DNA of 64,000 bases, taken from positions 112,036,246 through 112,100,245 of the forward strand of contig CM056742.1 of NCBI GenBank assembly GCA_029851415.1, read 5' to 3'. The position numbers were made by a program, and so were the translations under genes. The number at the start of each line of letters is the position of its first letter. Positions within the stretch are counted from its first letter, which is position 1. This document shows, in pieces, positions 11,691 through 22,440 of this stretch. The DNA comes from Eretmocerus hayati (Eukaryota > Arthropoda > Insecta > Hymenoptera > Aphelinidae). Below the pieces are notes generated by a model, which was not told the DNA's origin, searched no databases, and saw nothing but the letters and a program-made list of their open reading frames with translations.

Positions 11691-12048
11691 AGTCGCGCTA
11701 AAAGTGTTTTCCGCGTCGGAAAACGCAATTTACGAGTATTGGGTGGCATCCTAGTTCAAATGTTACGATGAAATTCGATTCAGCATCAAATTTTACGTGG
11801 GAACATGTATCCCCACTTTTACATTCGCGAAGAAACACTAAGTTTCAAGAGCTCGAACATTGGGACAGGAAAATCACAAAAAGCGTTATTTTTTACTTGA
11901 GTTTCAAAGCAAGATGCTCTTTGAGGCACTATTAAATCACTCTCTAGGGGCTCGGGGAAAATTCTCCCCATGTTTTTTCGGCTCAAAGAAGGTATCTAGA
12001 GGGGGGGAGGAAGGATCTGTGAAACTTGGGAAATAAGGACCACCCTAA

Positions 12049-12452
12049 TACGTATATATATTTGTAATATTCAGAGCGAGTTCAACAGTGGTATATATGG
12101 GCAAATCTCAGAATTTGGGCGATCTCCAGTTGTAGATTTGAGAAAATTTTGAAATAGATGCACACTGTATACAAAATTTCGTTCGGGTGTCTTAGTACCT
12201 AAAAGATGATGGAATATTCGTGTAATTCACTTTGGAGCATCGCACCTCGTATTCTGAACGAAAATTGAGAGTCCCTGTGTATAAGCATACGCAAGGTACC
12301 TTTGCGTTGCTTACTATGCTTACTACGCAATATACAAAACTATAATAATATGACATAAAATAACAGCCGTCACAAGTGGCGCAAGTACTTTTAGGGCATA
12401 CAATCTGCAATAATCACATGCAAGAACATAATATCACACATCCAGACTTCTT
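12049..12452. other. Probable 3' untranslated tail of the minus-strand LINE plus unclassified sequence
   Basis: This lies just downstream of the LINE ORF2 stop on the minus strand, so the proximal 200-260 bp are probably its 3' UTR. No poly(A) or simple-repeat tail was identified, so the exact 3' end is unknown. A (TA)n stretch borders the foldback element at 12049-12062. Confidence 0.3.
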
Positions 12453-15306
12453 TCAACCAGCTTTCCTATACAAATATTCCTGAATGGCGATTTTGAATGC
12501 CCTAAATGGCACCTTCAAACGGATAGCAACAGAGACGGATTCCCATTTTGCAAAAGCTAAACGAGAGAACGCTTTCTCATACGCCGTAGTACGCGCCATT
12601 GGAACTTGGACCCGGGTGAAATTGATCCTTTCAGTTCTCTGAATATCATCATCGAGTGGTCTGAATAAATCGTTCAAATATTCAGGGGTTCTTGTGGTGA
12701 AGATCTTATAAGTTTGCACGCAAAGGGAGTGCTCCTGACGGCGAGATAGTGAGACCCATTGTAGGCGTTCAAAGTAGGGTTTCATGGCAACATCACGGCG
12801 GCAACGAAAAATGAATCGTACGCGTGTATTTAGGAGCCGCTGCAATTTTATCTCCAAATAACCTGAGAGATCATAATATACCAAACATGCATAATCAAAA
12901 TGCGGCATGATGAGAGCATTGACTAGCATTTTCTTCACTTGGCTTGATAGGAAGTTTCCGCGATAACGCAACTTATGTATGATACCATGGACCCTAGAGC
13001 AAATACCGGCGACATGCGCATTCCAAGAGAGATCCTCAGAAAATATGACGCCCAAATTTTTGACTGATTCCTCCAAAGGTATGACATGACCACCTACACA
13101 AACAGGTTGCAGAGATCGAAGGTCAATCCTCATATAGTACTGTATCGAGGCACTTAGAATAGCTTTTGTCTTTGGAATATTCAGGTGAAGTTTATAAGCT
13201 TGCGCCCAGTCAACTATATTTTGACAATCCTCATTTAATTTTCCAATCAATGATGATAGGTCTGATGGTTTACCTTGTATATATATTTGAAGATCATCAG
13301 CAAAAAGCATGCCACGACAATGTTTTAAGATGCTCATGATGGGGTCAATGAATAAGAGAAAGATTATAGGCCCCGGATTCGAACCTTGGGGGAAGCCCGA
13401 AGTGCTGGGCTCCAACTCAGACATTCTACCATCTGCATCAATTACAGCCTGGAGCCGGCCACTCAAGTAAGAATGGAATCATGTTTTAGTTTTCTCAGAA
13501 AAATTTAGTTCCTTCATCCTACGAAGGAGTAATTCATGATCAACACTACTGAAAGCCGATTTGAAGTCAGAGAGCGCTTGAATGGTGACTAGACCATTCT
13601 CAATTCCGACACGAATATCTTCAGATACTTTGAGCAGTGCAGTTCGCGTGCTGAAGTTTGCACGAAATCCGGATTGAAAGGGGGATAGCATTTTATGACG
13701 TTCAAGATGATCAATTAGTTGATTTGTTACTAGGGTATCAAAAACTTTGGCAAAGTGAGGAAGATTAGAAATTGGCCTTGTGCCCGATGGCATCTTCGGC
13801 TGAGATATCTTACTTAGTGGTATCACGAGCGATTTCTTCCAGATTTCAGGATATTGACTCGTCTCGATTGATAAGTTGAATAGGTTCACAAGAAACGGTA
13901 CTAAAGTTGAAAGAACAGACTTGAAATAACGAAGGGACAGCCCATCAAGACTTTGCCCTTTTGATTTAGGTGAACAGGCCAGCATTGACTCATATACCCC
14001 GATGCCATCAACTGGTTTGATTGAAAAAACAGGATAGCTACTATGTGAATCACTTCCAATAATCGAGCGCAAAGTAGCATACGGGCAATTTGGGTACTGA
14101 CTGGCCGTGTGGGGATAAAATTTATTCAGCTGCGTTGCCGGAAAGTACTCTCATGGTGATTTGTGCACATCCTTCGATAGACCTAGCTTCCGCAACACAT
14201 CCCAATAACCTGATTTCCCAGAAGCTTGAGAGAGGGACTCGAGGCAATAATCATTCTTAGCCTTTCTCATCTTGTACTTGAGTTGCTTACGACGGAGTTT
14301 GTATTCGGACCAGAGCCTGGGACTATTGGACTTCTCAGCTTGCTTATATATTTCATCGCGTAATTTGCCTTCTCTCCGGAGATCCGGAGTAACCCAAGGT
14401 GCAACACGCTCATGGACAATACGCGATGAAATAGGGGCCATCTGATCGAGGAGATTGAATGATATTGATTGGAATTTCTCGATGGATTCGTTCACATTTT
14501 CACAATTCAATACAAAGTTGCCACTCAAAGCAGTTTCTAGACGCTCACTGTATATCCTTGGGTCGAAATTCCGGAAATCACGAGAAGTGATTGTGATGGA
14601 TTTCTTGATCGCTGAGGGAAACTTATACTCGATCAGAAGAAAATCATGCCCATTAATAAAAGGAACGCTCGATTCGAATTTGTTGACAACCTCATCGCCT
14701 GAATCAGTGATTATAACATCGATGCACGTATCACTGTTTTCAAGGTGGTGCGTAGACTCATACGGTACACAGGATAGCGAATTCTCAAAGATCAAGTCAC
14801 GCAAATGACAGAAGTAGTATACTTGCGACAATTAGTCAGAGGATAACTTCTGTAATTCAGTAAAAAATTGAGAAGAGAACATTTCCTTTCGGTCGACGAT
14901 GAATAGAAGCAAACGGGATATTGCGATTTTCTTTCGTTCTCACGTCCAATACTATATACTCGGTCTCATTGATATTATTAATTTTAGAGGAAGGAAGTAC
15001 CTCATAAGTCAAGCTATTCCGGATGTACGCAGCAACACCACCTCCCTGAACAAATTCATGCTTGCCAGTTGTTGACTTCAGCGCTCGATCATTGCGAATA
15101 AATGAGTAACCAGGTATTAAAAAAGGCGTATCGGTGAACTTAGGTGTGAGCTATGTCTCAGATAAAGCAAGAATATCAATGTCATTTTGTGTAAGCAATG
15201 CCGCAATTCCATCGGAATGCTCTTTAAGTGAACTCACATTGACCTGGGCTACTACGATAGATGAACGCGTTTCCGTTTTCACAAGATCATTCGCACACGG
15301 TGGTAG
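12453..15306 (-). pseudogene. LINE ORF2: endonuclease-reverse transcriptase, inactivated
   Basis: The encoded enzyme would nick target DNA and reverse-transcribe the element RNA. Reading from 15306 down: an apurinic-type endonuclease start (NVSSLKEH, then LALSET), further endonuclease sequence to about 14600, a linker, then the reverse transcriptase with a fingers block (RPISNLPHFAKVFDTLVTNQ, GFRANFSTRTALL), SDFKSAFSSVDH, GFPQGSNPGPIIFLLFI, the catalytic FADDLQIY at about 13305, and the thumb. It is broken: TAG replaces the tryptophan after LALSET near 15151, a frameshift lies near 14870, a TGA stands at 14151-14153, and a TGA at 13479-13481 sits where the family has tryptophan. From about 14830 to 12453 one frame holds throughout apart from the stops, so decay is by point mutation and the copy is not ancient. 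Confidence 0.85.
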
Positions 15307-16365
15307 TCAAATTATCTTATCCAAGTCTGATTCGGTAACGATTGCAATTGCATCACTTCCATCCTCTTCACGGACATACACATTCCCCTGCCGGGACCAA
15401 ACATACTTGTAATTATATTTTTGAGCACGATCTTTGGCTAAAAGACGCAAATTATGGACCACCTGGGGAAGCATTTCAAACAAATTCACCCTGGTTCTAG
15501 ATTCTTTTTCAGTCTCAGCCGAAATAAAATCACCAAATGTCAACTCAACGTGCTCTCGTTTGACTTTCAATACGTGGTCTCTGACCGCTCCTGATTTGAA
15601 TTTGATAATGAATGAAAAAGTATCATTAGATGCTTGAGGCTGGCCCTGCACAGGATTCTCATTTTTAGACTTGAGCTCTCTAATTCCAAGGATATCACTA
15701 ACAAGATTCTCGATTTTAAGCTTTTTAAATATAGAACGAGTCAGAGTCATGAGTGGAATTGTACATGAACGAGGTATTCCTACAACTTTCATCTCTGTAC
15801 TCGGTGTTCCTCTACAATGCAAATCTTTAAGTTGTTCAAGCTTATCCCGAAGATATTGATTCTCATTCTCAAGAGCAGTTAATCTTTCGTTTTGTTTACC
15901 TAGCTCAGTGGTGAACACTTTCACCTCATTGGATAGTTCATTGAAGGATTTGCTGAGCTCACCTGTCTTGGTGCCCACAGTTTTGAATAGGTCAGGAAAC
16001 TGCTGAGCAGTGGAAAAATTTTCCCAACCCTCTGGTAAATTACCCATTTCACTTGACAGTTCACAATCATGGTTTCCTTCCTCACTCAAATCTTTACGTT
16101 TGGGACAGCTGCTTAAATTCCTGGACTTAATGAATGTCTTCTCACGAGAACTCCCTTCAGAACTAGTCAAATGAGATACGCCAACTGAAGATCTACGACC
16201 ATGACGAATTGTATATTTAAAAGATCTAGCACAACTTAAATCGGCAAGTTTGTACGTAACATAACCTGAGACACAACCAGGGTGGAAATAGCTCTTACAT
16301 TCAGTACACGAGACTCTATTATGTACAATTTTACGATTACATTTCCTACAGACAACCAAGGACAT
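15307..16365 (-). CDS. LINE ORF1 protein: PHD-type zinc finger, coiled coil, Baculo_FP-like domain
   Basis: RNA-binding chaperone-type ORF1 of the CR1-like LINE. The start chosen is the ATG at 16365-16363 (MSLVVCRKC), because the zinc finger begins just after it; the longer frame to 16455 adds 30 unlike residues. Seen: cysteine/histidine pairs CRKC, CTEC, H and C in the first 40 residues (PHD-like), a middle region rich in E, L, N and K with heptad-like spacing (about residues 140-200, coiled coil), and a C-terminal domain with KVVGIP, FIIKFKSGAVRDHVLK and YKYVWSRQGNVYVREE, the signature order of Baculo_FP domains. It is uninterrupted to its stop just upstream of ORF2. About 353 residues, ordinary for this class. 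Confidence 0.75.
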   Translation of the reverse strand: MSLVVCRKCNRKIVHNRVSCTECKSYFHPGCVSGYVTYKLADLSCARSFKYTIRHGRRSSVGVSHLTSSEGSSREKTFIKSRNLSSCPKRKDLSEEGNHDCELSSEMGNLPEGWENFSTAQQFPDLFKTVGTKTGELSKSFNELSNEVKVFTTELGKQNERLTALENENQYLRDKLEQLKDLHCRGTPSTEMKVVGIPRSCTIPLMTLTRSIFKKLKIENLVSDILGIRELKSKNENPVQGQPQASNDTFSFIIKFKSGAVRDHVLKVKREHVELTFGDFISAETEKESRTRVNLFEMLPQVVHNLRLLAKDRAQKYNYKYVWSRQGNVYVREEDGSDAIAIVTESDLDKII

Positions 16366-16455
16366 GACAGAACTTGGAAATGTTCTGCGCTCTTCAAAAA
16401 TACATACAAATCGTCGAAGCAGCCTAATAGAACAAAATTTCACGAAACCGTACAC

Positions 16456-17255
16456 GACCTGACCTCTACTGAGCGCTCACCAAAGCTAGATCACGATTAC
16501 AAGGATAAGGCAGGTTTCGGCAATATCATTCGAGGCACGGAGCTATTTTCGACAACTCATCACAGGGTTGCGCTACCTGTCAAAAATGATACATGGCCGG
16601 TTATACAAATTAACGCTCACAGATACACACACATAGCCACGTCAAAACAGACCACTGTGTTTGTCACTTAAATATATGCTTTGGCGAAATATCAATTGGA
16701 AACGTGACACTGCACTACTACTCTCCATATTGGACAAACCGAATACTGCAATGAGAACTAAATGCGAATCGCCAGATAATCATGCAGCATTCGCGCACTT
16801 ACGATACAGATGAACACACATACACACTTGTAACTCATGCGAAACTGTATCATGGGTCTGCCCGGTGCGTAAAGTTTAAATGTCAGGGGCTATAACCACA
16901 CTTGCTAGGCACTATCATTTTTATGCACTGATATCCGCTTCAATCTGCTTCAATCGGCAACAAGCTGCAGCAAAGCCTTCAGAGTGAATGTAGAATATTG
17001 TAAGCTGTCAGCTGACGGCGGGATGCTCAGCAAGATGGCATCGAGCTATTGATGACGAGCATCGTCGATATCACAGGCAAAAACCCTACACCCTGGCTCT
17101 AGAAAATTGAGCCGTGCGTTTTGCTCGAGCAGCTATGAGCCAGTGGGTGGAGATGTGCCTGGAAACAGCTCACTCCCTCTCAAGAGTGAAAAACCTGGTT
17201 AAAATTGATCCAGAAGTAGGAGCGATGTGAAGAACTTTCGCGCTGCCCACTTACC

Positions 17256-17259
<4 letters not shown>
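16456..17259. other. Interval with no recognised gene; may include the LINE 5' UTR
   Basis: The first few hundred bases probably include the 5' UTR of the minus-strand LINE. An open plus-strand frame overlaps ORF1 and is its antisense shadow. No other gene was recognised. Confidence 0.35.

Positions 17260-17349
<90 letters not shown>
17260..17349. repeat. (AG)n microsatellite, about 45 units
   Basis: An uninterrupted AG dinucleotide repeat of about 90 bp, directly abutting R1-like coding sequence on its right side. Ser-Leu and Arg-Glu repeat ORFs through it are artefacts. Confidence 0.98.
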
Positions 17350-17351
<2 letters not shown>

Positions 17352-17795
17352 ACCTTCGAACAGTGGCAAACTGAGTGGGATTCACCATTTGCGAATGGCA
17401 GAAGGACGCACCGGTTGATCCGTGATGTAGCCAAGTGGGCGGAACGTGCCCACGGAGAGATGGACTACTGGACGACGCAGGCACTGAGTGACCACGGTTG
17501 CTTCGGTGCCTATCTGACCCGGTTCAAGAAGAGGACATTCCCAGCATGTCAGTCATGCGGGGACAACTGGGATGACGCTGAACACGCCCTGTTCACGTGC
17601 AACGACACCCGAAGAGAGCGCGCCGAGTTGGATGAACGGCTAGGTGCTCAACTAACACCTGAGAACCTCGTACCGTACTTGCTCCGCAACCAGGAGACAT
17701 GGGATAGAGTCACCGGATACATCAAGCTGGTGATGACTCGAAAGGAGGAGAAAGAGAGGGAAGTGAGGCGCCTCGAAGCAGGCGAATCACAGTGA
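17348..17795 (+). pseudogene. R1-clade LINE ORF2, C-terminal fragment
   Basis: The C-terminal end of an R1-type reverse transcriptase protein, downstream of the polymerase domain. In one frame from the GA repeat it reads through an NGRRTHRLIRDVAKW block, HGEMDYWTTQALSDHGCFGA, and a CCHC zinc finger (CQSC, H, C within CQSCGDNWDDAEHALFTC), which is the order known for R1, TRAS and related elements. The polymerase itself is missing: the GA microsatellite occupies the left border. The stop TGA lies at 17793-17795. It is followed by about 465 bp of noncoding tail ending in poly(A), so this is a 5'-truncated copy, as is usual for LINE insertion. Confidence 0.75.
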
Positions 17796-18280
17796 GTATG
17801 CCAACTCGAACAGAAGAGGTCCAAATTGTTCCAGAAGGAACATGATGCTCTGAAGAGGGAAGGAAGAAGAAAGAAGAGAGAAGAGAGAAGATCGAAGAAA
17901 GAAGAATGAAGAGCAGGAAGAAGACCATGGAAGGAGGAACAAGACCTGCGAGTCCTGAAGAGAGAGCCGCTCGATCTAGAGCGCGAGACGCCGCCGGTCC
18001 TGAAGTAATGCTCACGCGGTCCCGGGGCCGGATTGGTAAGTTTGGTGGATCTCTCCCTTGTCCAATGGCCGATGCCAACGGATAAGGAAGAGAGGGTTTT
18101 AATCGGAAGGGGTGGCCGTATCGATGCGGATCCCAGCCCGGTACTGTTGGGGGGGGGGGGCACGGACAAGCCGTATTGACCGAGACCTCACCAACCCGGA
18201 GAAGCAGAATGGTCGCTTCCCGGAAGAACGTCGCAGCGTTGTTCGCCCAACAACCACCTAAAAAAAAAAAAAAAAAAAAA
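17796..18280 (+). mobile_element. 3' tail and poly(A) of the truncated R1-clade LINE
   Basis: GA- and GC-rich noncoding sequence follows the ORF2 stop and ends in 21 A residues at 18260-18280, the expected 3' terminus of a LINE insertion. A run of 12 G residues occurs at about 18149-18160. Frames on the minus strand are serine/leucine-rich low complexity. Confidence 0.6.
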
Positions 18281-18294
18281 TAGAGAGAGAGAGC

Positions 18295-18606
18295 GTGGTT
18301 ATGTCCAAGGTCCGACCCCGAAGAGGCAACCCAGCACCGACCGATGCAGCTACCTTGCGCAGCATCGTGGAAGACCTCTTCCTAGCAGGAGAACCTAGGG
18401 TCACATTCCCTCCGAAGAGCGACGACCCCATCCCGCTCTTCACTTTGGAAGAGCTACTCATAGCGGCGAAGAGGCTACCAAACGGCAAGGCACCTGACCT
18501 GGACGGCATTCCAAACGAGGCTCTGAAACTGGTCTTCAAATACAAGCCAGATTCACTCCTCGACCTCTTAAACATCTGTCTGAGCGCGGGCATCCGCGAG
18601 ACCTAA
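18295..18606 (+). pseudogene. R1-clade LINE ORF2, N-terminal reverse-transcriptase fragment
   Basis: The segment reads FTLEELLIAAKRLPNGKAPD followed by DGIPNEALK and a leucine-rich stretch, the opening block of R1-type reverse transcriptases. It stops at TAA 18604-18606 and then passes, in the same frame, into R1 ORF1 sequence. In an intact element ORF1 precedes ORF2, so this order is reversed. Confidence 0.7.
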
Positions 18607-18991
18607 GAAGGCCATGTCCTTCTTGAACTCAAGAAGGGCACCGATGTCGCCGCCGTCAAGGCAGCCTTGGCACCAGTCGTCGGGCAAGAAGGAGCTGTCC
18701 ACTGTCTAGCGAACAGCACGACCCTCGAGGTGCTCGGAGTCGCATACGATGTCGACATAATCAAGGTGCGGGATGACCTCGCGAAGGCCCTACCAGAGAA
18801 CGAGAAGGGTGCCGTTGTAGTCAAGTCCATCCGGAGTGGCTACCGCGGCACCCAAACCGCTGTTGTCTCGATCGCAACGAGACTGGCCCACCATCTCTTC
18901 GACTGGAAGGAGCCAAAGGTTGGATGGGGCAGAGTCACGATCCGCGAGAAAGGTGGCATCCCACGGTGCTATAACTGCTTAGAGTACGGCC
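18607..18991 (+). pseudogene. R1-clade LINE ORF1 (gag-like) fragment with zinc knuckle
   Basis: The frame continuing from 18607 reads GHVLLELKKGTDVAAVKAAL, a central region with EVLGVAYDVD, then VTIREKGGIPRCYNCLEYGH, the beginning of a CCHC zinc knuckle typical of R1 ORF1 nucleic-acid-binding proteins. The knuckle is cut at the junction with the next repeat, where a run of nine A residues starts at 18993. Only the C-terminal third of a normal ORF1 remains. Confidence 0.7.
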
Positions 18992-19632
18992 ACAAAAAAA
19001 AATTTGGCCGAAAAACGAGCCGGTCAAGGAAAAAAATTTCATCTTCACTCCTTCCCCTTCGAACCAAAAATACAAATGCATGTTTGGATTCGCAATTATC
19101 ATCTGAATGACTACTCACGTTCATCATGAACATATCCCTATCATTCATAGTTAATGAAAAAAATTTTGAGATTGTGAAAATAGAAACATTCGGCCGAATA
19201 ACGAGCCGAAGGAGAAGGAGTGGAAATCAAATCTTCTTATTGCCCCGCTCGTTATCCGGCCAAATGTTTCCATTTCCACAATCTCAAAATCCTTTTCATC
19301 AACTAAGAATGACAAGGATATGTTCATGATGAACGTGAGTAGCCATTCGGATGATAATTTGAAATCCAAACATGCATTTGTATCTTTGGTTCGAAGGAGA
19401 AGGAGTGAAAATGGAATTTTTTCACTTGCCCGGATCGTTTTCCGGCAAAATTCTTCCATTTTCACGATCTCCAAAATTTTTTTTATCAACTCAGAATGAT
19501 AAGGATATGTTCATGATGAACGTAACTAGCCATTCAAATGATAATTCCGAATCCAAACATGAATTTGTATTTATGGTTCGAAAGAGAAGGATTGAAAATG
19601 AAATTTTCTCACTTGCCTGGCTCGTCTTTTGA
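18992..19632. repeat. Mixed inverted and direct ~190-bp repeats
   Basis: One inverted copy (about 18992-19215) and two direct copies (about 19216-19440 and 19441-19632) share GATATGTTCATGATGAACGT, a CATTC..ATGATAAT block, and a GGTTCGAA..GAGAAGGA block. The centre of the inverted pair is near 19220. Short ORFs here with similar peptides on both strands are explained by the repeats. Confidence 0.75.
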
Positions 19633-19665
19633 ATGCCTGGCAATCCCTCTTATCGCCAGGCATTC
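19631..19665. repeat. Perfect 11-bp hairpin stem
   Basis: GAATGCCTGGC and GCCAGGCATTC flank a 13-base loop at the right border of the preceding repeat block. Confidence 0.7.
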
Positions 19666-20511
19666 AAGTTCTCCTCACAATTGAAGAAGCATGATATTAA
19701 TTATATTTATCTTCGGTCTCATTGACGCGTAAACTTCTGTACAAAATCGTTGCCTCGCAGGTCAATAGACCGCAATAAAGTAATTAGCCGTCCCAGCGCT
19801 AATGACCCTTGGTCGCGCGATAGGGGCCCATAAAGATTGTCTGGAGCTCTGCCGTAATGAGTTGTACTTCATTGCCTACTTTGGAGAGATCGATCATTGA
19901 GACACAGATCAAAATGTGCCGAGTTGCCCACCTGCTGAGTGCAAGAGTAAACAGCCTGCAACCGGCTATTTACTCTTTGGAAATTCTTATTCCCAAATGG
20001 CCACGCCCGTAGCGTATTTTGCTCCACTCGTCTCTTTTTCTTCTCCGGCTTCTTTTGGACCCCGTGTTATTTCAATGCAGAAGTGGGCGGCAAGATCATT
20101 TAATCACCATTCGCTGGATGAATTCTTCTAATTTTTTTCTTTTTTTCCCCCACGCTAATCAGATTGAGCCCCATATGCTCCCGGGAGATTTTCCACTGGA
20201 GTTGGTTATATATGTATATAAAATCAATGAACATTCTGATAAAAATCATATTAAGAAATGATTTGGTCAAGGATAGATACATATCACAGTTGTGACTAGT
20301 CATACACGTTGCGATTGCGCTTGAAAGAAAATGAGATAAAGGGCAGAGGTTCACAAAAATATGACAGTCTCTCTTTAGTCTGGTGACAGAAGTTCACTTA
20401 CAGTTAAAAAGGAATAGAAAGAAAAAAACAAAACCCTAGCCCTTCAAACATTGGAGTAATGCTGCTTCTCCACATGAATCCTCTGGGGAGACTTTGTTAG
20501 TAGAAAACTTT
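19666..20511. other. Interval without a recognised gene
   Basis: No domain-bearing frame was found. A modest hairpin (GAGTAAACAGCC with GGCTATTTACTC) lies at about 19945-19977. Confidence 0.35.
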
Positions 20512-21024
20512 TCAAGGACTCTTTGAACAAGGGTGTTTTCCCCAGCTGCCGAAAGCCCGGAGGGAGAAAGTTCCACAAATGAGCACATTTAACCTCTGGA
20601 AAGATCTCCTTCCATATTCTATTCTCATATTGGGAGCTTTGAGTACCCGCTCTTCTGCATCATCACGTGCGGGGCGTTCGGATGGGTACCCGGTGAACAT
20701 CGCAGCAAGGTAGCCAGACTCTCCTAAATGCATGATCTTGTGCATTAATAGAGCTGCGAAGTACATTCTCCGCGAATCAGTACGTAACCAACCCAAATGC
20801 TCCCTAAACGGGAAGATGTGCTCGTCTCTCCTAAGATCAAAATATACCTCACACATGAGTTGCTTAGTCGTTGTATCCGTTGCCGCTGTTCGTCCGTGGC
20901 GTCGAGGTACACGACCGTACAGTAATCTAAATGCGGTTGAACAAAAGACTCGACTAGGCGAATTCGGAGAGGTCTGGTAATACACGCCGTAAAAAACCGC
21001 AATCCGTTTGCGGCCTTGTATCAT
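20512..21024 (-). pseudogene. LINE reverse-transcriptase C-terminal fragment (CR1/Jockey-like)
   Basis: The minus-strand translation shows the thumb and tail of a LINE reverse transcriptase: RIRLVESFVQPHLDYCTVVY then RIQRLSNSCVRYIL in the frame 21002-20745, continuing after a frameshift near 20850 in the frame 21024-20512 as DLRRDEHIFPFREHLGWL, the RMYFAALLMHKIMH block and the tail. The catalytic core is absent, so this is a 5'-truncated and frameshifted relic. The sequence differs clearly from the LINE at 12.4-16.4 kb, so it is a different family or an old relative. Confidence 0.7.
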
Positions 21025-21442
21025 AATATACTATTTTGGAGCGGTGGACGCGACAAAGCTTGCGAGTTCAACGTCGCAGATCTTTGGTCAGAATAATGTA
21101 TCGCTGCCAAACGAAGAAGCATTTCGTTCGTCTACTCTTACTCTTCAATTTCTCTCCACCCGACTCATCCATCTGTGATGGGCTGGACTCTGTTCCTTTC
21201 TTCTAATTAGTAATTTCTTTACACGTGACCTTTTGTCATAAGACTGATGCATAACTTTTGATTTTCTGTGATATGACCGAGAGTCCTTGCTCCATCTACT
21301 TTTTTTCACTAAATTTGTGGTAGTACTCCATTTGTACCTGATTCTGTTACAACTCGACTAATCGCAAGCTGTGATAATCTTTGTCCTTGACCAAACTAGT
21401 AGTTAGTAGAATTTATATTCAACGTGCATTCATAAATATATA
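21025..21442. other. Interval without a recognised gene
   Basis: No gene or obvious repeat; it separates the LINE relic from the TA-flanked long-inverted-repeat element. Confidence 0.3.
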
Positions 21443-21875
21443 CAGTCTGATTCATTAAGTGTGTACATGCCATGACCGGGATGTGGGAAAAAATTTGTAT
21501 TTTTAAACGAGTTATTTGTAAAAATTCGTAATAGCTGTCAGAATTTGTAACTTTTGATAGAAATATGATTCATAATCATTACATTTGAAATGTTTGAAAG
21601 CGGGTGCCAACTTCACATGCGTAATGTTTCACCTTCCAACCATTACATAAAAACCACGTGTTTATTATGTAATGATTATTGTTTCGCCATGGAGGTTATG
21701 TGTTTAATTTGCGCGTAGTGTTGTGATTTGTGCAATTTCTTCACTTATAGTGATTCTCGTTCTGTTTTTTGGCTCTCTCTTCTCTTAATCTTGCCGCGGA
21801 GCCCCGCGAGAAGGAGAGTGTAATAACGTCATCTCACAGAACAGGGGGTCATAACAATGTCTTACGCACACAAAA

Positions 21876-21927
21876 GCACAACTTCCACACCGATACGGGT
21901 GCCTCTACATACGTGTGGAAGTTGTGC
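21876..21927. repeat. 15-bp hairpin inside the inverted arm
   Basis: GCACAACTTCCACAC and GTGTGGAAGTTGTGC form a perfect stem around a 22-base loop. The same hairpin is present in the right arm at about 25137-25190. It could be an internal transposase- or host-factor-binding site or simply a secondary palindrome. Confidence 0.7.
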
Positions 21928-22101
21928 GTTAGTAGTGTAAAGTCGTGAGAGCGGGTAGAGGGCTGTATACTGAGCAGCGAAAGGGTTACTGATACTCATT
22001 TTTTGCTGTTTTTTAAGATAATAATTTGATTTCGTGACAGCAAATTTTTGATCAACATTCCCATTCAATTGCATATTTTCTCCACCAAATGGCCTTGTAT
22101 C

Positions 22102-22440
22102 TGAAAAATGGTTAGACCATTTTCTTCCTCTCGCCGAGATCTATCGATTGGAGATAATACTTTTTCTCCAGGAAGTATCCCAAACTTGTGATTAGACTAA
22201 TCTTTGAGGCCCTTTGTCCGTGTGTGTGTGTTGTTTTGTTTCCTCGACGCTTTCTCTTTTATACTCGATCTGGACAACTTTTGCTTTTCTACGAGTTGTA
22301 GAGTATCCCTCAGGGGAGAGCCTAGTGATTTGGCATCTCTTTCCTCCCAGTGTCAAACAATATAGAGGCTTTTTGAGCAAAAATTGCTTGAATCTCTGCT
22401 TTAAAATCCAATTGTGAGAATTCAATCTAATGAGATTTAA
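22102..22440 (-). repeat. Dispersed repeat, copy A
   Basis: The complement of this segment matches 27905-28225 in order: a GCCTCAGAAATTGG-like block, an AGAGAAAGCGTGTCC-like block, an (AC)n tract, CGGACAAAGGG, then GATAGATCTCGGCGAG and GAAGAAAATGGTCTAA. Both copies carry the CA repeat at the same point, so it belongs to the family. Confidence 0.65.

Larger units (their letters stand above)
8225..12048. mobile_element. Large foldback transposon, TTAGGGTGGTCC ends, TA-flanked
   Basis: The left terminus TTAGGGTGGTCCTTATTTCC is matched by the inverted right terminus GGACCACCCTAA, and both ends are bordered by TA within TACGTA. The arms (about 8225-9540 and 11005-12048) pair closely over more than 1 kb. 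Each arm consists of a unique outer part of about 370 bp and then ~176-bp units in tandem. The centre (about 9550-11000) has no recognisable transposase. The architecture is like Foldback elements: long inverted arms built of short direct repeats. Assignment to the Tc1/mariner superfamily from the TA alone is weak. Confidence 0.75.
12453..16455 (-). mobile_element. CR1/Jockey-group LINE, degenerate copy
   Basis: A non-LTR retrotransposon on the minus strand with the usual two-gene order: ORF1 (PHD finger, coiled coil, Baculo_FP-like domain) then ORF2 (endonuclease, reverse transcriptase). It is nearly full length across the coding part but carries several inactivating changes in ORF2. The 5' UTR, and a 3' UTR of perhaps 250 bp, lie outside the given limits. 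The CR1-like call rests on the ORF1 architecture and on the reverse-transcriptase thumb pattern (LGVIFSEDLSWNAHV, PHFDYACLVY). Confidence 0.85.

Noticed and set aside
17180..17484. ORFs with long Ser-Leu or Arg-Glu repeats
   Set aside because: Translation of the (AG)n microsatellite.
17648..18169. 173-aa minus-strand ORF rich in serine and leucine
   Set aside because: Antisense of the R1 tail; low complexity from GA-rich sequence, no domain.
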